A stretch of DNA of 64,000 bases from Phycisphaerae bacterium (GCA_017999985.1 JAGNKU010000006.1:270686-334685), one strand, 5' to 3'. Shown: positions 36,419 through 45,298, counted from the first letter of the stretch. Notes: a model not told the origin generated them from the sequence alone. A program made the numbers and translations.

Positions 36419-37357
36419 CTACGAGCGGCGCCGGCCGCGACCGGACGCACCCGGGCCCTTCGATTTCGCCGGCCGCAGCCCACGGGCCTCGGCTTCCTGC
36501 GGCGAAGAATAATAGCGCAAGTTCGTCGCCGCGATTTCCTGGACCCAGTCGGAATCGCCGGCGTGGTAGATGTTCCTTTCGATCGAGCCGTAGACGGTCG
36601 TCGTGGTGGACGAGCCGACGCTCTTCTTCAGGAAGCGGGCGATGCGCTGCTCGAGTTCGGGAACGACACCGAGCATGTCGGTGCCGTGGGCCTTCTGGTC
36701 CTGGAAGATCTCGACCTCGACGCCCTTGGATTCCCTGCGCAGTGTGTACGGGGCGTCGCGCTCGTCCGCAGTGGCGAGCATGAGGATCTTGCGGCCCGTG
36801 ATCTGGCGCAGGTCGCCCGCCGAGTCGAGCCCCATGTAGTTCAGCCCCGGCGACAGGCACACGACCGCATCCACGCTGCGGTCCCTGGCGGCGTACTGCA
36901 GCGCGATGCTGCCCCCGACGCTGGCGCCAACGAGCGCAAACCGCGCGCGGTCGATGCGCGGTTGTTGGACAAGCCAGTCGTAGGCCCCACGCACGTCGTC
37001 CTGCATCTTGCGGAAAATCTCGGGGTCGCGGTTCAGGACCAGCTCGCGTGTCTCCGTCGTCGCACTCTCACCGTGGCCGCGCAGGTCGAGTGCCAGCACG
37101 GCGAAGCCCGCATCGTGGAGCGGCGCGATCAGCGGGGCCCACGCCGTGCGGTCGCTCCGGTACATATGCAGCAGCATCACCATCGGGGCGTCACCACGTT
37201 CGGCCGGCGGCGGCGCGTAGTAGTCGGCCGCGATCCGGACGCCATCCGCCGCGTTGAACGACACCGGCTGCGGTTCGACCGCACCGGCCCAGCGCGCCGC
37301 GGCCAGCGCGCCGAGCCACACCCCCAGCCACCGCCCCGTCACAGCCTGCACGCACAT
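36419..37357 (-). CDS. secreted alpha/beta hydrolase with a C-terminal YH-type domain
   Basis: The 312-residue protein has a signal peptide (LGVWLGALAAARWAGA) and an alpha/beta hydrolase fold: oxyanion LLHMYRSDRTAW, DLRGHGES, nucleophile elbow GASVGGS, and KAHGTDML with the catalytic His. A dienelactone-hydrolase or esterase role is likely; the substrate is unknown. After about 245 residues comes IYHAGDSDWVQEI then YYSSPQEAEARGLRPAKS. This resembles the YH...F..EAxxxGxRPxK module related to the Ada zinc-binding domain, but without its cysteines. GGAGGG lies 6 bases before ATG 37357. It lies 27 bases downstream of the retropepsin gene's start region, same strand. Confidence 0.85.
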   Translation of the reverse strand: MCVQAVTGRWLGVWLGALAAARWAGAVEPQPVSFNAADGVRIAADYYAPPPAERGDAPMVMLLHMYRSDRTAWAPLIAPLHDAGFAVLALDLRGHGESATTETRELVLNRDPEIFRKMQDDVRGAYDWLVQQPRIDRARFALVGASVGGSIALQYAARDRSVDAVVCLSPGLNYMGLDSAGDLRQITGRKILMLATADERDAPYTLRRESKGVEVEIFQDQKAHGTDMLGVVPELEQRIARFLKKSVGSSTTTTVYGSIERNIYHAGDSDWVQEIAATNLRYYSSPQEAEARGLRPAKSKGPGASGRGRRRS

Positions 37358-37562
37358 GTGCGTCCCTCCGGTGCGCCCCGCGGTCGAACCACCCGGCTCC
37401 GCCGGCCGTCACGAGACGGCGGCGGTATTCACCGCGGGCCGCATTTCCAGCCGTGGCCGGATTCTACCGCCGTGGGCGGGCACGCCGCCACAGAATCACC
37501 CCGATGCCGCGCGCGTGATTGTCGGGAGTTGTCCCGCGACGGCGGTCGTTGCGGGATCATGG

Positions 37563-38459
37563 CTAGCTGCCCGCGGGACGGCGGGCCGGGGGGTAGACGG
37601 TGCGGAGGGCCGTCAGGATCGTGCGCGTCGCCGGCGATTTGTTGAGCGTGTAGAAGTGGATGCCGGGCGCGCCGCGCTGGAGCAGCTCGACACATTGCGC
37701 GGTCGCGTGGGCGACGCCGAGTGACAGCACTGCGTTGGGATCGTCGCGCAGCAGCCGCAACTCGCTGAGCAACGGCTCGGGGATCGTGGCGCCGCATTGC
37801 TGCGTGAAACGCTCGATTTGGCGGACGTTCGTGATTGGCATGATGCCGGGGATGATCGGCACGCCGATGCCCGCGGCCCGGGCCCGGCCAACGAAATCGA
37901 AGTAGCGCTGGTTGTCGAAGAAGAGCTGCGTGATGAGGTATTCGCAGCCCGCCTCCACCTTGGCCTTCAGGTTCTCTAAATCAATCTCCGGGCTGGGCGC
38001 CTCGATATGCCCCTCGGGATAGCACGCGCCACCGAGGCAGAAATCGAAGTAACGCCGGGCGAACGCCGCCAGCTCGCTCGCGTAGGTGAACCCGTCGGCG
38101 TGCGGCACGAACGGCCCAGTGCCGCCCGGGGGATCGCCGCGCAGCACGAGCACGTTTTGGACGCCGGCCTCATCGAGGCACTCGAGCACGCTCAGGATTT
38201 CCGAGCGCGACGAGTCGACGCAGGTGACGTGCGCGACGGGCCGGATGCCGTATTCGCTCTGGAGCTTCGTCACGAGGTCCAGGGTCTGCCGGCGGGTGCT
38301 GCCGCCGGCCCCGTATGTGACGGACACGTACGTCGGTTGCAGCTCATGCAGGGAGGCAATCGTCGCCCGCAGTTGTGCGAAGCCCTCGTCGTCCTTCGGC
38401 GGGAAGAACTCGAAGGAGAAGCTCGGCCGGCCCGTCGTCAGCAGTTCGCGAATCCGCAT
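37563..38459 (-). CDS. metF: methylenetetrahydrofolate reductase
   Basis: The roughly 298-residue flavoprotein reduces 5,10-methylene-THF to 5-methyl-THF for methionine synthesis. Motifs are FSFEFFPPKDDEG, PTYVSVTYGAGG, HVTCVDSSR, LVLRGDPP, ITQLFFDNQRYFDF and IIPGIMPITN. The start is uncertain: ATG 38459 (MRIRELL) fits the family, ATG 38474 is equally possible, and neither has a good ribosome site. About 200 bases separate it from the divergent transporter. I looked for SAM or SAH riboswitch cores in the leader and found none. Confidence 0.92.
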   Translation of the reverse strand: MRIRELLTTGRPSFSFEFFPPKDDEGFAQLRATIASLHELQPTYVSVTYGAGGSTRRQTLDLVTKLQSEYGIRPVAHVTCVDSSRSEILSVLECLDEAGVQNVLVLRGDPPGGTGPFVPHADGFTYASELAAFARRYFDFCLGGACYPEGHIEAPSPEIDLENLKAKVEAGCEYLITQLFFDNQRYFDFVGRARAAGIGVPIIPGIMPITNVRQIERFTQQCGATIPEPLLSELRLLRDDPNAVLSLGVAHATAQCVELLQRGAPGIHFYTLNKSPATRTILTALRTVYPPARRPAGS

Positions 38460-38618
38460 CGCCTGTCGATCCATCCGTGATGCGCCCGGCAGCGTCCCGC
38501 CCGAGAGAGACGCCACACCCAAGCTTTGGCCCGACATTAGAACGCCTGGGCCGATAGATGAATAGTAGCGGCGGGCAGACAACTGCCGTCCCGGCTACTG
38601 TCTGGCGTGTGGACGACT

Positions 38619-38652
38619 ATGATCACGCATTGCCCGCAGGCGGCGGGATCAT
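38619..38652 (+). promoter_or_regulatory. candidate structured leader of the queuosine-precursor transporter
   Basis: An outer stem ATGAT/ATCAT (38619-38623, 38648-38652) encloses an inner stem CCCGC/GCGGG (38633-38637, 38643-38647) with a 9-base bulge on the 5' side, 24 bases before ATG 38677. preQ1 riboswitches often precede this transporter family, but the known preQ1-I core is not visible. Confidence 0.3.
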
Positions 38653-38676
38653 GGCGTCTCACGGCGGAACCACACG

Positions 38677-39393
38677 ATGACTCAGGTCACCACGCTCGCG
38701 GCAAACCCCCGGCACTACAAGTACTACGACCTCATCATGGCGGCGTTTGTCACCGTGCTGCTGTGCTCGAACCTGATCGGGCCGGGCAAGGTGTGCCTGC
38801 TGTTCGGTGTCGCGTTCGGGGCGGGCAACCTGTTCTTCCCGATCAGCTACATCTTCGGCGACGTATTGACCGAGGTGTACGGCTATGCCCGCACACGCAA
38901 GGTGATCTGGGCGGGCTTCGGGGCGCTGGCGTTCGCCGCGGTCATGGGGCTGGCCGTCGTCCACATCCCGGCCGACCCGCGGGTGCCGTACAACGCGGAG
39001 ATTCAGCCGGCGGTCGCGCTGCTGTTCGGCGGCACCTGGCGAATCGTGGCGGCGTCGATGCTGGCGTACTGGGCCGGCGACTTCGCCAACTCGTTCGTGC
39101 TGGCGAAGATGAAGATCCTGACGCGCGGGCGCTGGCTCTGGACGCGGACGATCGGGTCCACGCTGGTCGGGCAGTCCGTGGACAGCCTCATCTTCTACCC
39201 GCTCGCGTTTCTGGGCGTCTGGCCAACCGAGACGATCTTCATGGTGAGCTTGTTCAATGCCGTGTTCAAGGTCAGCGTGGAGGTCGTGTTCACGCCGGTG
39301 ACGTACCTGGTCGTGAACTGGCTGAAGCGCGCGGAGAACGAGGACTACTACGACCGGCACACGGATTTCACACCGTTTTCGCTGCAGGATTGA
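38677..39393 (+). CDS. yhhQ: queuosine precursor transporter (YhhQ/VUT family)
   Basis: The 238-residue membrane protein has about six helices and family signatures: YYDLIMAAFVTVLLCSNLIG, PISYIFGDVLTEVYGYARTRKVIW, MLAYWAGDFANSFVLAKMKI and STLVGQSVDSLIFY. YhhQ imports queuine-pathway intermediates (preQ0/preQ1 or queuine) for tRNA modification. No queuosine biosynthesis gene lies in the window. It converges on the propeller-transglutaminase gene. Confidence 0.9.
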   Translation: MTQVTTLAANPRHYKYYDLIMAAFVTVLLCSNLIGPGKVCLLFGVAFGAGNLFFPISYIFGDVLTEVYGYARTRKVIWAGFGALAFAAVMGLAVVHIPADPRVPYNAEIQPAVALLFGGTWRIVAASMLAYWAGDFANSFVLAKMKILTRGRWLWTRTIGSTLVGQSVDSLIFYPLAFLGVWPTETIFMVSLFNAVFKVSVEVVFTPVTYLVVNWLKRAENEDYYDRHTDFTPFSLQD

Positions 39394-39458
39394 ACGCGCC
39401 CACGCGGCGTACTGCCGGCAGCGGCGAGGAACCAGCCGGTCCCGGTGCGTTGCCGCGG

Positions 39459-41114
39459 CTATGGCCGGCCGGTGGCACCCGGCGGTGCGCCCGCGGGCAC
39501 GGCCGGTGCCGACGTGGGTGTCAGCGGCTCCCAGAATCCGAAGTTCTCTTCCTCGATCTTGCAGTAGCCGGTGGCCTGGTACTTCGCGAACGAGTTGTAA
39601 CCCCACCCCAGGTACGTCGAGTCGCCGCCGCCCTGCGTGGTGATCAGAAAGCGGTTGGACAGCTCGCCGAAGCCGCGGGCCTGATCGGCCGGCGATTTCG
39701 CATCACCGCGGTTGGCGTCCACCGGCACCCACCCGTAGCCGGGCAGAAACACCTGGGCCCAGCGGTGGAACGCTTCGTCGATGCTCGCATCGTCGCCGCG
39801 CACCACGATGCTGCCCTCATAGCGCGCGGGCAATCCGGCAGCACGGCACAAGGCAATGAAGGTGAACGTGTACTCGGAGCACGAGCCGAGCCCGCGTTGC
39901 AGCACAACCTCCGGCACGTCCCAGCCCCCCACCATCTCATACTCGAGCTTCTCGATGACATGGTCGAAGATGCGGCGCGCGACCCAGTACGCGTTCCGCT
40001 CCTCGCCCACGATCTTGCGCACGGTCTCCTGCACGAAGGGTGTGTGGACGCCGTAGCGCGCTCCGTCCGCGGTATATGCCTGGCGAATGTCCGCCGGGAT
40101 GTCGGCGAGCGTGCCGACCGCGTCGGGGAAGATCAGGTAGCGCATCGCCGACACCTGCGCGTTTACGCTGTACGACAGCGTCTGGCGCGTGCCGGCCGGT
40201 ACTGCGGGAATATCGAAGACCGCGCAGCGCTGCCCCCATTGATCGGCGGCGGTCTGCGTCGGCGGCTGCGAAAACTGGATCTCGGACAGCAGCTCCTGCT
40301 GGGGCAGCGTGCCGGGCAGCGCGACGCCGACCCGCAGGTCACGGACCTCGCCGGGGCCGTAGTTATAGAGCGACCAGAGGAACTCCACGCGCGCCGTCCG
40401 CGTCTCGGTCAGGCGCGGCTTGGGCTCGTTGCGCACGGCTAGCGCGTAAAGCTTGCGCGTCTGAAAATCGACGTTCCACAGCAGCCCCTCCAGCCAGGCG
40501 AGCCCGGCCGCGTAGGGCCCCGGGGCGTCGACAATGCCAAGCACCTGCCCATTCACGGGTGACACGAGGTACAACTCGTTCTTCACGCGGTCCGCGGCCC
40601 AGAGATACTGGCCATCGTGTGTCAGGCACGTACAAGTGTCATTGGGGGCGGCGAAGTACCCGTAGATCGTGCCATCCTCCGGCGAAACCTGGTAGATCTG
40701 GCCTGACTTCCGTTCCAGGATGAACAGCCGCCCGTTGGCGTACGCCAGTCCCGTCGGGCGCTGCCCTGGAGCCTCGAACGAGTTCTCGACGACACCGGTC
40801 TGCGGATTCAGCGCATACACCCAACCCGTGTGGTCATCGGACACGAACAGGTGGCCGTCGCCCCAGGCGAGACCAGCGGGCTTCAGGGTCGGGGCCGGGA
40901 ACGACTTGTCCACGTCGCCGCTGGCGGGCGTGAGCTGGTGTATTTCGCCGGCGCGCCAGTCCGCCACGAACAGGCGCGTGCCGTCGGCCGTGAGCCCACT
41001 GGGGTAGCGACATGGGGCGTCGAGCGTGCGCTGGACGTCACCGGGGGCCGCGTGCGCCGCGACGACCTGCAGGACCAGGAACGATACCGGGCTGAAACGG
41101 CGACGTTGGGACAT
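39459..41114 (-). CDS. secreted beta-propeller-transglutaminase fusion
   Basis: The 551-residue protein begins with a signal peptide (FLVLQVVAAHAA). Residues about 30-265 hold six NHL or SMP-30-like repeats (PSGLTADGTRLFVAD, PAGLAWGDGHLFVSD, PTGLAYANGRLFILE and so on). A beta-rich linker follows, then a transglutaminase/protease core with catalytic Cys412 in GLGSCSEYTF, His in AFHRWAQVFLPG and Asp in WVPVDANRGD. The triad is complete, so peptide cross-linking or hydrolysis is plausible. ATG 41114 has GGAGG upstream. Confidence 0.88.
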   Translation of the reverse strand: MSQRRRFSPVSFLVLQVVAAHAAPGDVQRTLDAPCRYPSGLTADGTRLFVADWRAGEIHQLTPASGDVDKSFPAPTLKPAGLAWGDGHLFVSDDHTGWVYALNPQTGVVENSFEAPGQRPTGLAYANGRLFILERKSGQIYQVSPEDGTIYGYFAAPNDTCTCLTHDGQYLWAADRVKNELYLVSPVNGQVLGIVDAPGPYAAGLAWLEGLLWNVDFQTRKLYALAVRNEPKPRLTETRTARVEFLWSLYNYGPGEVRDLRVGVALPGTLPQQELLSEIQFSQPPTQTAADQWGQRCAVFDIPAVPAGTRQTLSYSVNAQVSAMRYLIFPDAVGTLADIPADIRQAYTADGARYGVHTPFVQETVRKIVGEERNAYWVARRIFDHVIEKLEYEMVGGWDVPEVVLQRGLGSCSEYTFTFIALCRAAGLPARYEGSIVVRGDDASIDEAFHRWAQVFLPGYGWVPVDANRGDAKSPADQARGFGELSNRFLITTQGGGDSTYLGWGYNSFAKYQATGYCKIEEENFGFWEPLTPTSAPAVPAGAPPGATGRP

Positions 41115-41300
41115 GGCAGACCTCCGTGCCGAGACCCGCGCAGTAGACCCGCTTCGCGACGGCGCGGCAAGCGTCTGGTCGGGGTTGCGCCGGGAGGTGA
41201 CCCGCAGAGGTTGACGCGCCGGCCGGAAGCCGCAATAGTTGCCACACCATCCCGCTGAGGCGGGCACGACCCATCAGACTCTTGCGACAGGAACGAGAAG

Positions 41301-41462
41301 ATGCGCATGGCAAAATGGCGGCGGCTGGCGTTCGCGGTGCTGAGCGGCGCAATGTTGTTTCAGGCTCCGGGCTGCACAGACGTGGCCCTCGGCATTACGA
41401 CCCTGGCATCGGTCGTGACCGCCGGCGGCGTGGTCTACCTGGTCGTCCGCGTGATTGACTAA
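41301..41462 (+). CDS. 53-residue lipoprotein
   Basis: A very small gene whose product is a basic N-terminus (MRMAKWRRL), a hydrophobic core, lipobox APGC (Cys25) and a second hydrophobic stretch (VVTAGGVVYLVVRVI) at the C-terminus. AGGAACGAGAAG precedes the ATG. Base composition and third-position GC fit coding. It lies between divergent and same-strand genes with its own 115-base downstream gap. Function unknown. Confidence 0.7.
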   Translation: MRMAKWRRLAFAVLSGAMLFQAPGCTDVALGITTLASVVTAGGVVYLVVRVID

Positions 41463-41576
41463 CTGCAGACCGCGCGGCAGCGTGGACGAGACTCGGAAAG
41501 GCACGGGCGGCGTGTCCGTCGGCCTGTGTCATCCGGGGGCTGGTATTTTCGGCAGACACGGCCTGAGGCGCGACTC

Positions 41577-42341
41577 ATGAGCAAGAACATCATCGCATGT
41601 CGGACACCGAGCTACGCTCCCTTTGAGAGCCTGGCGTACGCGCATCTGGCCGGCCTGGGCATCCGATACGTGGAAATCCCGCTGCCCGCCGCCGACGCGC
41701 TCGAGCAGGAGCGGGCCGCGCTGCAGCGACACGGCCTGATGGCCAGCAGTCTGCACGGCGAGTGCGACGTGCGCCGAGCCGACACCGGGGCGCAGATCGC
41801 GGCCCAGATCCCGATACTCGCCGCCCTCGGCACGAAGATCCTGTTTGTCTCGGTCAAGGCCGAAAATACGCCGCTGCCGACGGTGTACGCGCGGCTGCGT
41901 GAAGCGGGGGAGGCCGCGGCCAAGCATGGTGTGACGATTGTTCTGGAAACGCACCCGGACCTGATCACCAATGCGGAGGTGGCGCTGGCGACGATGCGGG
42001 GTGTGGGGCACGCGAATGTGCGCATAAACTATGACACCGCAAACATTTACTTCTACAACCAGGATGTGGACGGCGTCGCGGAACTGCGACGGATGGCGCC
42101 GTATGTCGGCGCGGTGCACCTGAAGGACACGGACGGAGGCTATCGGCACTGGCATTTCCCGGCGCTTGGACGTGGGATCGTGCGTTTCGCCGAGGTGTTC
42201 AAGATTCTGGATGGAAGCGGTTTCGCCGGCCCGTACACCCTCGAGATTGAGGGCATCGAGGGTGAACCGAAGACGGAGAGGCTGATCTGTGACCGAGTGG
42301 CGGAGTCGGCGGGGTACCTGCGGGGGTTAGGGCGACTCTAA
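41577..42341 (+). CDS. sugar phosphate isomerase/epimerase family protein
   Basis: The 254-residue TIM-barrel protein resembles the xylose isomerase-like (AP endonuclease family 2) superfamily. Metal-ligand-type motifs are VLETHPDL, NVRINYDTANIYFYN, VGAVHLKDTDGGYRHWHFP and PYTLEIEGIEGEP. Such proteins isomerise or epimerise sugars or inositols; the substrate is unknown. ATG 41577 is preceded by GAGGCG. There is no sugar operon around it. Confidence 0.85.
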   Translation: MSKNIIACRTPSYAPFESLAYAHLAGLGIRYVEIPLPAADALEQERAALQRHGLMASSLHGECDVRRADTGAQIAAQIPILAALGTKILFVSVKAENTPLPTVYARLREAGEAAAKHGVTIVLETHPDLITNAEVALATMRGVGHANVRINYDTANIYFYNQDVDGVAELRRMAPYVGAVHLKDTDGGYRHWHFPALGRGIVRFAEVFKILDGSGFAGPYTLEIEGIEGEPKTERLICDRVAESAGYLRGLGRL

Positions 42342-42496
42342 CCGACGTTCCGGCCGAACCTGTGGGGGCTCGAAGTGGCATGCACACGGATTGGCGCGCT
42401 CCCGTCGCACGCGGCGTGGGCGCGTAACTTGCTTGTAGTGCGTTGTTTCCGGCTCAGCCAGTCGATAGAATGGACGAAACCGCGCTGGTGAGTCAT

Positions 42497-43204
42497 ATGC
42501 CGTATCGGAACATAACGCTGGAGGAGCTCGCGCGCCACATCGGCATGGATGCGCGCATCGTGCGCCGCATGGCCGAGAAGGGGACGCTGCCGGGGCAGAT
42601 GGTCGGCGGAGAATGGCGGTTCAATCGCGCGCAACTGCTCGACTGGCTCCAACGCGAGATGCACACCCTCGACGAAATCCACGTGCGGAACCTCGAACGG
42701 GCGATGCGCGAGCAGGGCGACGCCGGCGACCGGGTGATCGGGGCATACCTGGCCTCGGAAGCCGTGGAGATGTACCTGCCGGCCAAGTCACGGCCGTCGG
42801 TGCTGCGTGAGCTCGTGCGGCTGGCGGAGCGCACGGGCCTGGTCTATGACGCAGCAGAAATCATCGCCTCGCTGGAGGAGCGTGAAGCCCTGGCACCGAC
42901 CGCCCTGCCCCGCGGCATCGCGTTTCCGCACCCGCGGCGTCCACTGCCCTACGCAACGGCGGAGCCGTTGGTGTGCCTGGGGCGGATCCCCGGCGGGATT
43001 CCGTTTGGGGCCCCGGATGGGCGGCTGACCGACCTGTTCGTGCTGGTGTGTGCCAATGACGAACGGCAGCACCTCGGGATTCTGGCGCGGCTGGCCATGA
43101 TGTTCAGCACGGACCTGCCGGCCAGGCTACGCGAGGTGGAATCATCGCAGGAGGCGCTGGAGCTCATGCTCGCGACGGAGGTGGCGTTCGTCGCGCAGGA
43201 CTGA
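42497..43204 (+). CDS. HTH (excisionase-type) and PTS EIIA domain fusion
   Basis: The 235-residue protein joins an N-terminal winged helix of the MerR/excisionase type (TLEELARHIGMDARIVRRMA, LPGQMVGGEWRFNRAQLLDW) to a C-terminal PTS EIIA-2/IIANtr-like domain. The phosphorylatable histidine would be His145 in GIAFPHPRR. A phosphorelay-linked regulator is the natural inference. The start is ambiguous: ATG 42497 lies too close to GGTGAG, while ATG 42470 adds nine residues. No other PTS gene is in the window. Confidence 0.82.
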   Translation: MPYRNITLEELARHIGMDARIVRRMAEKGTLPGQMVGGEWRFNRAQLLDWLQREMHTLDEIHVRNLERAMREQGDAGDRVIGAYLASEAVEMYLPAKSRPSVLRELVRLAERTGLVYDAAEIIASLEEREALAPTALPRGIAFPHPRRPLPYATAEPLVCLGRIPGGIPFGAPDGRLTDLFVLVCANDERQHLGILARLAMMFSTDLPARLREVESSQEALELMLATEVAFVAQD

Positions 43205-43269
43205 ACGCCGTTTCCCGCGACTTGGGCTTCGGGTAGACTCCGCGGGGGCAGAGCAAAAAGGGCAAGACG

Positions 43270-44382
43270 ATGCGCGCTGTGTACATCCCGCTGCTGACGA
43301 CCCTGTGTCTCGACTGCATCGTGCCGGTTTGGGGGCAGACGCCACCCGCGTCCGCACCTACGGCCGCAAGCCAGCCGGCCACACAGCCCGACGCCGTCGC
43401 TGCGGTCGTGAATGGAAAGCCGATCCTGGTCCGCGAGGTTGAGGAGCGGGTGAAGGAGCGCACACCCGCGGAGGTATTGAACAACCCGCAAATGGCGAAT
43501 GTACTGGCGCAGCAGCGCTCGCGCTATCTCGAATCGCTGATCGAGAACCGCTTACTCGACGACGAGGTGGACAAGGAAGGCATCCGGATCACCGACGAAG
43601 AGATGGCCACGCTGATGGACGAGGAACTGGAGGGCTACCTGTCGAACAACGGGCTGTCACGCGACGAGTTCGAGGCCCAGCTCCTGGCCCAGCGCGGCAA
43701 GACGCTCAAGGAGTTCCTGGCGGACCGCGTCAAAGACCCCACGCTACGGGCGATGGCGGCGCGCAAGCGGCTCCTGGAGAAGCGAAACGCGGCGGGATTG
43801 GCCGCGTCCGACACCGACGTGGCGGGCTATTACGAGAAGACCAAGGAGAAACGGTACACGCGGCCCGAGCAGGTCCGTGCCAGCCATATTCTCATCAGCA
43901 CCGAGAATCTGCCGGAGGCCGAGAAAGCGGCCGCGCGGAACCGGGCCGAACTCGTGCGCGCGGAAGCCTGCAAGCCCGGCGCCGATTTCGCCACGCTGGC
44001 GGCGCAGTATTCCGCGTGCCCGTCGCGGGCGCGCGGCGGCGACCTGGGTTTCTTGTCCCGAAAGGGTCTGATGACGGAGGCGTTCGCGGCCGCTGCGTTT
44101 GCCCTGCAGCCCGGACAGGTCAGCGAGCTCGTCGAGTCGCAGCACGGCTTCCACATCATCAAGGTGACAGATCGGCGGGGGCCGGCATTGCTGCCGTTTG
44201 AACAAGTCGAGCGCGGCATCCGGGTCCTGTTGTCGCAACAGCGCGTCGGCACCGAGCTGAAGAACCTGGGGACCACGTTGCGCGCCGCGGCGCAAGTGAC
44301 GTATACGCCGGGCTGGGAACCCAAGTTCCTGCCGCTGCAGCCAGGGGCGGCCGCGTCGCAACCCGCGCCGGCGCCACAATAG
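43270..44382 (+). CDS. secreted parvulin-type peptidyl-prolyl isomerase
   Basis: The 370-residue protein has a signal peptide (to about residue 22, VWGQ), a SurA-like helical N-terminal domain (about 40-190, VVNGKPILVREVEERVKER) and one PpiC/rotamase domain (about 200-305: VRASHILIST, ARGGDLGFLSRKGLM, QVSELVESQHGFHIIKVTDR). The tail is Pro/Ala-rich. It should assist folding of exported proteins in the periplasm. It lies 66 bases after the HTH-EIIA gene and may be co-transcribed. Confidence 0.9.
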   Translation: MRAVYIPLLTTLCLDCIVPVWGQTPPASAPTAASQPATQPDAVAAVVNGKPILVREVEERVKERTPAEVLNNPQMANVLAQQRSRYLESLIENRLLDDEVDKEGIRITDEEMATLMDEELEGYLSNNGLSRDEFEAQLLAQRGKTLKEFLADRVKDPTLRAMAARKRLLEKRNAAGLAASDTDVAGYYEKTKEKRYTRPEQVRASHILISTENLPEAEKAAARNRAELVRAEACKPGADFATLAAQYSACPSRARGGDLGFLSRKGLMTEAFAAAAFALQPGQVSELVESQHGFHIIKVTDRRGPALLPFEQVERGIRVLLSQQRVGTELKNLGTTLRAAAQVTYTPGWEPKFLPLQPGAAASQPAPAPQ

Positions 44383-44410
44383 GACAGCACGCGAGACCCG
44401 AATCCGCACC

Positions 44411-44587
44411 ATGAGAGCCACAACCGACCCTGCCCTGCAATCCTGTCTCGACGTCGCCGCAGTGCCGCGCGGGCTCATCCAGTGCCAGCCATACGGGGAG
44501 TGCGTGCCGGATCCGGGCGAAACGACGCGGCACAGCGCCACCGGCCTTGCCGCTGTAACGGAGTCAGCACCGGTACAAGCGTCGTGA
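44411..44587 (+). CDS. possible 58-residue protein
   Basis: An open frame from ATG 44411 to TGA 44587 fills most of the gap between the parvulin gene and yceH and ends 10 bases before the yceH start. There is no good ribosome site, no hydrophobic segment and no motif I recognise. Part of the same DNA resembles pieces of a cobalamin riboswitch, so it may be a leader and not a gene. Confidence 0.2.
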   Translation: MRATTDPALQSCLDVAAVPRGLIQCQPYGECVPDPGETTRHSATGLAAVTESAPVQAS

Positions 44588-44597
44588 GGCATAGCCG

Positions 44598-45275
44598 ATG
44601 GCAGAGAGATTGAACACGATCGAGCGGCGGGTGCTGGGCGTCCTCATCGAGAAGGCCCTCGCGCAGCCACAGTATTACCCCATGACGCTCAATGCGATCG
44701 TCGCGGCGTGCAACCAGAAGAGCAACCGCGACCCGGTGCTGGAGCTCGACGAGGAGGAGGTCTGGAACACCCTCGAGGTCTTGCGGGCGGCGGGCGTGAT
44801 CTCACGACTGCTGCCCGGCGGGGCCTCGCGCGTCGAGCGCTTCAAGCACGAGGTCAAGGAGTTCTTCGGCTGGGAGAAGCCGCAGCGCGCCGTGATGGCC
44901 GAACTGCTGCTGCGCGGACCGCAAACCGTCGGTGAGCTGCGCACCCACTGCATGCGCATGTACGCCTTTGAGAACACGGAGGCCGTCGCCGCCGTGCTCG
45001 ACACGCTCGCGCAGAGCACGCCGCCGCGCGTCGCCCCCTTGCCGCGCGGCCCGGGCCAGTCGGCCATACGCTACGCGCACCGGCTGTACAACGACGCCGA
45101 GTGGACGGCACTCGCGCAGGTGGGGCTGGCCGCAGCCGCGCCGGTTCAGCCGGCGACTTCCGCGAGCCCGGCGAGCGACTGGCAGACGCCGGTGGAGCGA
45201 CTGCAGGCCGAGGTGAACGAGCTCCGGAGTACGCTCAGCGATTTGCAGCGGCGCATCGAGGCGTTGGAGGGGTAA
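44598..45275 (+). CDS. yceH: YceH family protein (DUF480)
   Basis: The 225-residue cytosolic protein has two winged-helix domains of the YceH type: ERRVLGVLIEKALAQPQYYP, LNAIVAACNQKSNRDPVLEL and RAVMAELLLRGPQTVGELR are diagnostic. The last 40 residues form a likely coiled coil (RLQAEVNELRSTLSDLQRRI). GAGG lies upstream of ATG 44598. The biochemical role of the family is unknown; DNA binding is inferred from the fold. Confidence 0.92.
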   Translation: MAERLNTIERRVLGVLIEKALAQPQYYPMTLNAIVAACNQKSNRDPVLELDEEEVWNTLEVLRAAGVISRLLPGGASRVERFKHEVKEFFGWEKPQRAVMAELLLRGPQTVGELRTHCMRMYAFENTEAVAAVLDTLAQSTPPRVAPLPRGPGQSAIRYAHRLYNDAEWTALAQVGLAAAAPVQPATSASPASDWQTPVERLQAEVNELRSTLSDLQRRIEALEG

Positions 45276-45298
45276 GTTGCGGGCGGGGAACAACGCTC

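Noticed and set aside
37563..38676. SAM or SAH riboswitch before metF
   Set aside because: I looked for the conserved cores in the leader and found only a 5-bp GCGTC/GACGC pairing.
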